DNA of 13,354 bases from contig DPYO01000246.1 in assembly GCA_003535775.1 (NCBI GenBank), positions 5,667 through 19,020 of the forward strand. The letters run 5' to 3'. This DNA comes from Fidelibacterota bacterium (GTDB lineage: Bacteria > Fidelibacterota > Marinisomatia > Marinisomatales > UBA8229). Below, piece after piece: positions 9,336 to 13,354 of this stretch. The notes beneath the pieces are model-generated. The model did not search any database and was not told the DNA's origin. It saw only the letters and a list, made by a program, of their open reading frames with translations. A program made the translations under genes and the position numbers. How positions within the stretch are numbered: position 1 is the first letter of the stretch; each line of letters starts with the position of its first letter.

Positions 9336-10156
9336 GTTTTTTCGTTATCAGGATCCAGTTCGGTCAAATCCATAAGAATATCTTTCTGGGCTAAAACTGT
9401 CAGCACGCGTGTCAATGTATCTGCATGGACTTTGAGAAACATAAGTGTATGGTGGTTTCTTGGTGTGATTTTATACACTTCATCAAGTCCCACAATCATA
9501 TTTCTAAATTCAGAAATGGATGTCTCAATTTCCCCTTGTCTAAAGAGATCAACCGCATAATAAAAAGAAAATCGCGCTTTTCGGAGTCCGGAGTTAGTAC
9601 TTAGTTCATTGATTAACTGAATTCGGTCCATCCATCCGCGAGGATAATCAGAGGCATTCCCACGTATGGCAATTGATCGGCACATTTCTAGCTCGGAAGT
9701 TCCACCCTCAGGTGTATATGTATCGATTTCACCAGCGAGGATAAGGTTGCCGTAAAAAGAGAGAAAACTTGCAAGAGGGTCAAAAATAACAGGATCATAG
9801 TACAGAGTTCCACTGTCATTGTAAATAAATTGGACTCCTTTATCAAAAAAGCGCAAGTCACTTCCATTTGAGAACAAAGCCTGAGCAAGAAATGTCTGGT
9901 TTGATCCTTTTTGAGAGACGCCCTCGAAAACAAAATGAATGTTGAGGGAGATATTCAGATCACTAAACTCTTCATTCCAAACTGTTGCAGAATAAAACCG
10001 TTTTACTTCGTCCCGGAGAGGCAGAATAAATTGACGAATGTTGCTTTTTAATAACTGTTCGTCAAAAGTAACTTCTATCTGTCCAAATTGAGCATAGAGA
10101 GGAACAGAATAAAAAAAGCAAAAAACAGTGATTTGTATTATTCGGCGGAAAAGCAT
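9302..10156 (-). CDS. DUF4835 / PorD-like secreted protein
   Basis: A 284-residue exported protein resembling the DUF4835 family, which is annotated in Bacteroidota as type IX secretion protein PorD. A clear signal peptide (MLFRRIIQITVFCFFYSVPLYA) predicts cleavage after Ala22, leaving a mature N-terminus QFGQIEV, typical of this family. Family-like blocks follow: an early DEVKRFY segment, YNDSGTLYYDPVIFDPLASF in mid-protein, a GGTSELEMCRSIA segment, and a helical C-terminal half with YYAVDLFRQGE. I chose the ATG at 10156; a TTG three codons upstream (10165) is an alternative but adds nothing to the signal peptide. No Shine-Dalgarno is present. Its function in secretion is inferred from the family, and no other type IX gene is in view. 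It is convergent with the glycosyltransferase gene and divergent from cca. Confidence 0.72.
   Translation of the reverse strand: MLFRRIIQITVFCFFYSVPLYAQFGQIEVTFDEQLLKSNIRQFILPLRDEVKRFYSATVWNEEFSDLNISLNIHFVFEGVSQKGSNQTFLAQALFSNGSDLRFFDKGVQFIYNDSGTLYYDPVIFDPLASFLSFYGNLILAGEIDTYTPEGGTSELEMCRSIAIRGNASDYPRGWMDRIQLINELSTNSGLRKARFSFYYAVDLFRQGEIETSISEFRNMIVGLDEVYKITPRNHHTLMFLKVHADTLTRVLTVLAQKDILMDLTELDPDNEKTYTKGLEEISE
9321..9342 (+). terminator. Possible weak intrinsic terminator at the end of the glycosyltransferase gene
   Basis: AAACCT (9321-9326) and AGGTTT (9334-9339) form a six-pair stem around a seven-base loop, continuing into three more T residues. The structure lies across the glycosyltransferase stop codon and inside the 3' coding end of the convergent gene. 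The stem is short with only two G-C pairs, and part of the T tract is used in the stem, so this is tentative. It reads as a terminator only on the plus strand. Confidence 0.3.
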
Positions 10157-10162
10157 TATAAT

Positions 10163-10193
10163 CAAAAATAGACTGTACTTTGGTTGTAGACAA
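10163..10193 (-). promoter_or_regulatory. Candidate Bacteroidota-type promoter for the PorD-like gene
   Basis: On the minus strand, TTG (10193-10191) is followed after 20 bases by TATTTTTG (10170-10163), matching the Bacteroidota -33/-7 consensus TTG-N17-23-TAnnTTTG. The -7 element ends six bases before the ATG at 10156, so transcription from it would give an almost leaderless mRNA. Short AT-rich motifs occur by chance, and it is not known that this organism uses this consensus. Confidence 0.3.
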
Positions 10194-10272
10194 GGGAAAG
10201 ATGGAAATTATTGTATTTGGGATTGCTAAATCCTGAGGTTCTCATTTAGTTTTATTTTTATTAATTTCAACA

Positions 10273-11691
10273 ATGGCAAACATCAAAGAACTTATCCACC
10301 CTCACAAAATATTACACAAAACACTTAGGTGTGCAGGAAACCTAGGAGAAGACCGAGGTCTTGAATGTTATGTGGTAGGCGGAGCAGTCCGGGACCTTTT
10401 TCTCCATAGAAAAATAATGGAAGTTGATATCATGGTTGTGGGAGATGGAATCGCATTTGCCAAAGAGTTAAGAACCCGTTTAAAAGCAAAAAAGATTATC
10501 CCTTTTAAACAGTTTGGAACAGCCATGATACCACGAAAAGATCTCCCAGTAGAGGTTGCTTCTGCCCGCACTGAATCGTATAAAGAAAATTCTCGGAAAC
10601 CTACTAAGGTGAGCTATACGGATTTGCAGGGGGATTTACTTCGAAGAGATTTTACAATTAATGCAATGGCTATGGACATATTGCCGAAAAAATTTGGAGA
10701 TTTACATGATCCTCTGGGGGGAATTACTGATCTTAAGAAAAAACAGTTGCGGACACCCCTGGATCCGGATGTGACCTTTTCTGATGATCCTCTTCGGATG
10801 ATAAGGGCAGCATATTTTTCAGCGAAATTAGGATTTATCCTTACTGAAGAATGCCTCACGTCTATGAAAAACCAAGCTGGTCGAATTACCATTGTTTCAT
10901 GGGAACGCATTACAACGGAACTCAAGAAAATACTCAAAACAAGAAAACCTTCCATAGGGCTTTCCATTCTTCAGGATACTGATTTGATGAAACACGTTTT
11001 CCCTGAAGTTAGTGTTATGCATGGGATGGAACAGGTAAAAAAATGGCATCACAAGGATGTATTTTATCACACTCTTCAGGTAGTAGATAATGCTGCGGAA
11101 TTGTCGGATAAGATGGCGGTTCGGTTTGCTGCTTTGGTTCATGATATTGCGAAGCCAAGAACACGCCGCATAGACTCCCGAAAAGGGTACACGTTTCACG
11201 GGCATGATGATATTGGGGCACAAATGATTGACAAAGTTGCAAAACGGATGAGGCTATCTAACGAACTGCGGGACTACTTGAAAAAAATGACACTGCTGCA
11301 TTTACGCCCAATTGCCCTGGCTAAAGAAGGGATAACAGATTCAGCTGTGAGGCGAGTTATGGTGACTGCGGGGGAAGATATTAATGACCTCTTGATTCTT
11401 TGTCGTGCGGATATTACCAGTAAAAACCCTCATCTGGTTAAGAAATATATGGGAAACTTTGAACGGGTGGAAAAGTTGATGCAGGATGTAAAAGAACAAG
11501 ATACCTTGAGAGGCTTTCAATCACCTGTAAGGGGGAATGAAATCATGGAAGTATGTGGTCTTACTGAAGGGAGAATTATCGGGGAAATTAAAACTGCTAT
11601 TGAAGAAGCAATTTTAGAGGGTGAAATAGAAAATAGCTATAATGCAGCGTATGATTACATGATGAAAATTAAGGATGTGTATATCAATTGA
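10273..11691 (+). CDS. cca: CCA-adding tRNA nucleotidyltransferase with HD domain
   Basis: This enzyme builds or repairs the 3'-CCA end of tRNAs from CTP and ATP. The 472 residues fit the long, HD-containing class II form. The nucleotidyltransferase head has VVGGAVRD at 34-41 and the metal-binding motif as E50-V-D52, where most family members have D-x-D. RRDFTINAMA (124-133) follows, then the nucleotide-recognition motif DDPLR at 171-175, and a WERITTEL segment corresponding to motif D/E. The C-terminal half carries an HD phosphohydrolase domain with HHKDVFYHTL, the HD pair H290-D291 and TFHGHDDIGA. A poly(A) polymerase is the main alternative but the HD domain and length favour CCA addition. 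The ATG start has no Shine-Dalgarno but gives a normal N-terminus. It stands alone, 116 bases from the divergent PorD-like gene. Confidence 0.92.
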   Translation: MANIKELIHPHKILHKTLRCAGNLGEDRGLECYVVGGAVRDLFLHRKIMEVDIMVVGDGIAFAKELRTRLKAKKIIPFKQFGTAMIPRKDLPVEVASARTESYKENSRKPTKVSYTDLQGDLLRRDFTINAMAMDILPKKFGDLHDPLGGITDLKKKQLRTPLDPDVTFSDDPLRMIRAAYFSAKLGFILTEECLTSMKNQAGRITIVSWERITTELKKILKTRKPSIGLSILQDTDLMKHVFPEVSVMHGMEQVKKWHHKDVFYHTLQVVDNAAELSDKMAVRFAALVHDIAKPRTRRIDSRKGYTFHGHDDIGAQMIDKVAKRMRLSNELRDYLKKMTLLHLRPIALAKEGITDSAVRRVMVTAGEDINDLLILCRADITSKNPHLVKKYMGNFERVEKLMQDVKEQDTLRGFQSPVRGNEIMEVCGLTEGRIIGEIKTAIEEAILEGEIENSYNAAYDYMMKIKDVYIN

Positions 11692-11702
11692 TTTGCTCCA
11701 GT

Positions 11703-11724
11703 ATTAATGTTCGATTAATTTTTT
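11703..11724 (+). terminator. Candidate AT-rich terminator after cca
   Basis: ATTAAT (11703-11708), loop GTTCG, ATTAAT (11714-11719), then a run of T to 11724, beginning 12 bases after the cca stop codon. The layout is that of an intrinsic terminator, but the stem contains only A-T pairs and would be weak. Confidence 0.35.
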
Positions 11725-11889
11725 GAAGACAAATAGCTGGATTATCCCCTAAAAAAACTACTTCAATTCAGAAATTTATATATAATTACTGGAAGAGTAA
11801 ATCTGTATAATAATTAAATTCACGGTAAATTCACCGCATATTTTTATTATTTAGAAATATTTAATTTTGACTAAGTTGTATAGGAACAA

Positions 11890-11909
11890 AATTCCCCGGG
11901 AGGAGAATT
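11890..11909 (+). promoter_or_regulatory. Hairpin containing the kdsB Shine-Dalgarno sequence
   Basis: The kdsB gene has a strong ribosome-binding site: GGGAGGAG at 11898-11905, with AGGAG ending five bases before the ATG at 11911. The same bases lie in an inverted repeat: AATTC (11890-11894) pairs with GAATT (11905-11909), one C-A mismatch follows, then CC (11896-11897) pairs with GG (11902-11903), closing a GGGA loop of the GNRA type. Folding would hide the ribosome-binding site. The repeat is seen directly; a regulatory role is inference. Confidence 0.4.
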
Positions 11910-11910
11910 G

Positions 11911-12627
11911 ATGAGTGTAATTGGTGTTATTCCAGCACGCTTAGATTCGGAGCGGTTCCCACGAAAAATACTTACTCCGATCAATGGGAAACCCATGATA
12001 ATGTGCGTAGCTGAACGTGCTATAAATGCTTCATTACTTGATGAGGTCATTATTGCAGTTGATAGTGAAGAAGTGTACAAAGAAATTAAAAAGTTTAACG
12101 TAAAAGTTGTAATGACAGCAAAAGATCATCTCTCTGGATCAGATCGGATCGCAGAAGTAGTAGAAAACAGGGATGTTGATATAGTGGTAAATATCCAGGG
12201 AGATGAACCGATGTTGGATCCAAAAATCATTGATGGTCTTGTGAATGAGTTTGATGATTCTTCTGTAAATATGACTACAGCTGTAAGCACAGATATCAGC
12301 CCGAAGGATTTTTTTAATTCAAATATTGTCAAGGTTTTACTAGATGAAAATCGTGATGCTATTGGGTTTCGGAGAGATTTATTTCAAGAAAAAATAGGGG
12401 GATGGTATCGCCATGTCGGTCTTTACGCCTATCGAAAAGATACTTTGTTGAAATTTGCAGGACTTCCAACTTCGGAGAATGAGAAAAAATTTCATTTGGA
12501 ACAATTGCGTGCGCTGGATAACGGAATTCCGATTCGATCTGTTATCACGGATTACCCGTATCGTGGTGTGGATGTAGAAGAGGATTTGAATGTTATTATT
12601 AAAATGAACAAGCATGAAAAACCATGA
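11911..12627 (+). CDS. kdsB: 3-deoxy-manno-octulosonate cytidylyltransferase (CMP-Kdo synthetase)
   Basis: KdsB activates Kdo with CTP to give CMP-Kdo, the donor for the inner core of lipopolysaccharide, in the cytoplasm. The 238 residues are close to the usual 245-255. Motifs: the CTP-binding loop VIPARLDSERFPRK at residues 6-19, NIQGDEP at 94-100 with metal-ligand D98, RHVGLYAYR from 167, the Kdo-site LEQLRALDNG at 196-205, and GVDVEEDL from 219, whose D221 is the second conserved metal ligand. I chose ATG at 11911 over the adjacent in-frame TTG at 11908 because of Shine-Dalgarno spacing. The stop overlaps the pyrG start (ATGA), implying coupled expression with the enzyme that makes its CTP. 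Presence of kdsB indicates a Kdo-containing outer membrane. Related CMP-sugar synthetases (NeuA type) are less likely given the LEQLRA motif. Confidence 0.95.
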   Translation: MSVIGVIPARLDSERFPRKILTPINGKPMIMCVAERAINASLLDEVIIAVDSEEVYKEIKKFNVKVVMTAKDHLSGSDRIAEVVENRDVDIVVNIQGDEPMLDPKIIDGLVNEFDDSSVNMTTAVSTDISPKDFFNSNIVKVLLDENRDAIGFRRDLFQEKIGGWYRHVGLYAYRKDTLLKFAGLPTSENEKKFHLEQLRALDNGIPIRSVITDYPYRGVDVEEDLNVIIKMNKHEKP

Positions 12628-13354
12628 TACAGAATACACCAGTTAAATACATTTTTGTTTTGGGCGGTGTAATCTCCGGCCTGGGAAAAGGGATTGCTTC
12701 CGCTTCTATTGGCTATCTTTTAAAAAGTGCTGGATTAAAGGTTACAATCTTGAAACTTGATCCATATCTGAATGTGGATCCTGGTACAATGAATCCATAC
12801 CAGCACGGGGAAGTTTTTGTTCTGGATGATGGCTCTGAAACGGACCTTGATTTAGGCCATTATGAGCGCTTCATCGATGTCGATATGAGCAAGGATAACA
12901 ATGCTACCTCAGGACAAGTATATAGCACCGTGCTTGATCGGGAAAGGCGTGGCGATTATCTCGGTGCGACAATTCAGGTTATTCCTCACATTACCAATGA
13001 AATTATTTCCAGGATCAAAGCAGTCAATAGACCAAAAAAATATGATGTGGTCATATGTGAAGTAGGCGGTACAGTGGGAGATATTGAAAGTTTACCATTT
13101 ATGGAAGCTATTCGACAATTATCCCTGGAAGTAGGATATCATAATCACACTATTATGCACTTGACACTTGTTCCATATATTAAAGCCAGCGAAGAACTGA
13201 AAACCAAACCAACCCAGCATTCTGTAATGAAACTGCGGGAAATCGGTTTAACACCAGATATGATTCTTTGTCGCTCCGAATACAAACTTACTAAGGAGGT
13301 AAAGCAAAAAATTGGTTTGTTTGGAAATGTGGATCCCGACCATGTTATTGAAGG
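12624..13354 (+). CDS. pyrG: CTP synthase, N-terminal part (3' end outside window)
   Basis: CTP synthase makes CTP from UTP, ATP and glutamine, the last step of pyrimidine nucleotide synthesis. The window contains 243 codons and two further bases, i.e. most of the synthetase (amidoligase) domain; the glutamine amidotransferase domain lies beyond the edge. The P-loop is GGVISGLGKG at 14-23, followed by KLDPYLNVDPGTMNPYQHGE from 44, then TDLDLGHYERF with D76, equivalent to E. coli Mg-ligand D72, and EVGGTVGDIES from 146, with E146 equivalent to E. coli E140. RRGDYLGATIQVIPHIT and TKPTQHSV are also present. The ATG overlaps the kdsB stop and has no Shine-Dalgarno of its own, consistent with translational coupling. 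Wording such as VISGLGKG and SKDNNATSG differs from the common bacterial VVSSLGKG form. Confidence 0.97.
   Translation, partial: MIQNTPVKYIFVLGGVISGLGKGIASASIGYLLKSAGLKVTILKLDPYLNVDPGTMNPYQHGEVFVLDDGSETDLDLGHYERFIDVDMSKDNNATSGQVYSTVLDRERRGDYLGATIQVIPHITNEIISRIKAVNRPKKYDVVICEVGGTVGDIESLPFMEAIRQLSLEVGYHNHTIMHLTLVPYIKASEELKTKPTQHSVMKLREIGLTPDMILCRSEYKLTKEVKQKIGLFGNVDPDHVIE

Larger units (their letters stand above)
11692..11910. other. AT-rich leader region between cca and kdsB
   Basis: This 219-base gap holds the candidate cca terminator, two TATAAT hexamers (11781-11786 and 11806-11811) neither of which has a good -35 element 16-18 bases upstream, a near-palindrome CGGTAAATTCACCG at 11823-11836, and the hairpin over the kdsB ribosome-binding site. 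No gene or tRNA is visible. If either TATAAT is a real -10 element, kdsB mRNA would carry a leader of roughly 90-125 bases. Confidence 0.4.

Noticed and set aside
10614..11242. Minus-strand open frames of 75-117 codons opposite cca
   Set aside because: They lie entirely within a gene with intact family motifs on the plus strand, overlap one another, and show no recognisable domains. They are shadow frames.
11867..11872. TTGACT resembling a -35 element before kdsB
   Set aside because: The matching -10 position would fall on the ribosome-binding site and shows no TATAAT-like sequence.
1..13354. Defence system, CRISPR array, mobile element or biosynthetic cluster
   Set aside because: All genes are housekeeping or envelope genes in a compact order. 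I saw no direct repeat array, transposase, integrase, toxin-antitoxin pair or nuclease cassette. RecG is the chromosomal repair helicase, not a defence helicase.

Overview
This window is an ordinary stretch of AT-rich bacterial chromosome, densely packed with housekeeping and envelope genes. I see no tRNA, rRNA, CRISPR array, insertion sequence or prophage in it. Several genes point to the FCB group (Bacteroidota, Ignavibacteria, Marinimicrobia and relatives): a DUF2723 multi-membrane protein, a DUF4835/PorD-like secreted protein, a valyl-tRNA synthetase of the cysteine-free 'SSWLWP' type, and mostly absent Shine-Dalgarno sequences combined with TTG starts. The kdsB gene implies a Gram-negative outer membrane with Kdo. 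I cannot name the phylum from sequence alone; the mixture would fit Marinimicrobia- or Ignavibacteria-like lineages.

Layout. Bases 1-2837 hold the 3' part of valS, overlapped by ATGA with a DUF4139 exported-protein gene. Bases 2950-5031 are recG. After a 283-base AT-rich gap, 5315-9335 carries a DUF2723 membrane protein (probable GT-C type glycosyltransferase) followed 49 bases later by a family 2 glycosyltransferase; both start with TTG. Facing them on the minus strand is a DUF4835/PorD-like gene (9302-10156), whose 3' end overlaps the glycosyltransferase gene by 34 bases. From its far side, cca (tRNA nucleotidyltransferase, 10273-11691) runs rightwards. After a 219-base gap come kdsB (11911-12627) and the start of pyrG (12624 to the window end), overlapping by ATGA. 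The pyrG gene is cut by the window edge.

How the genes fit together. valS and cca serve translation (tRNA charging and 3'-CCA addition) and recG serves replication-fork repair. The rest concerns the envelope. The DUF2723 protein and the family 2 transferase look like a surface or protein glycosylation pair, the PorD-like protein suggests a type IX secretion connection, and kdsB makes CMP-Kdo for lipopolysaccharide from CTP, which the next gene (pyrG) produces. The clearest regulatory-looking structure is a small hairpin with a GNRA-type loop that contains the strong Shine-Dalgarno sequence of kdsB. I did not find a convincing new biological system here.
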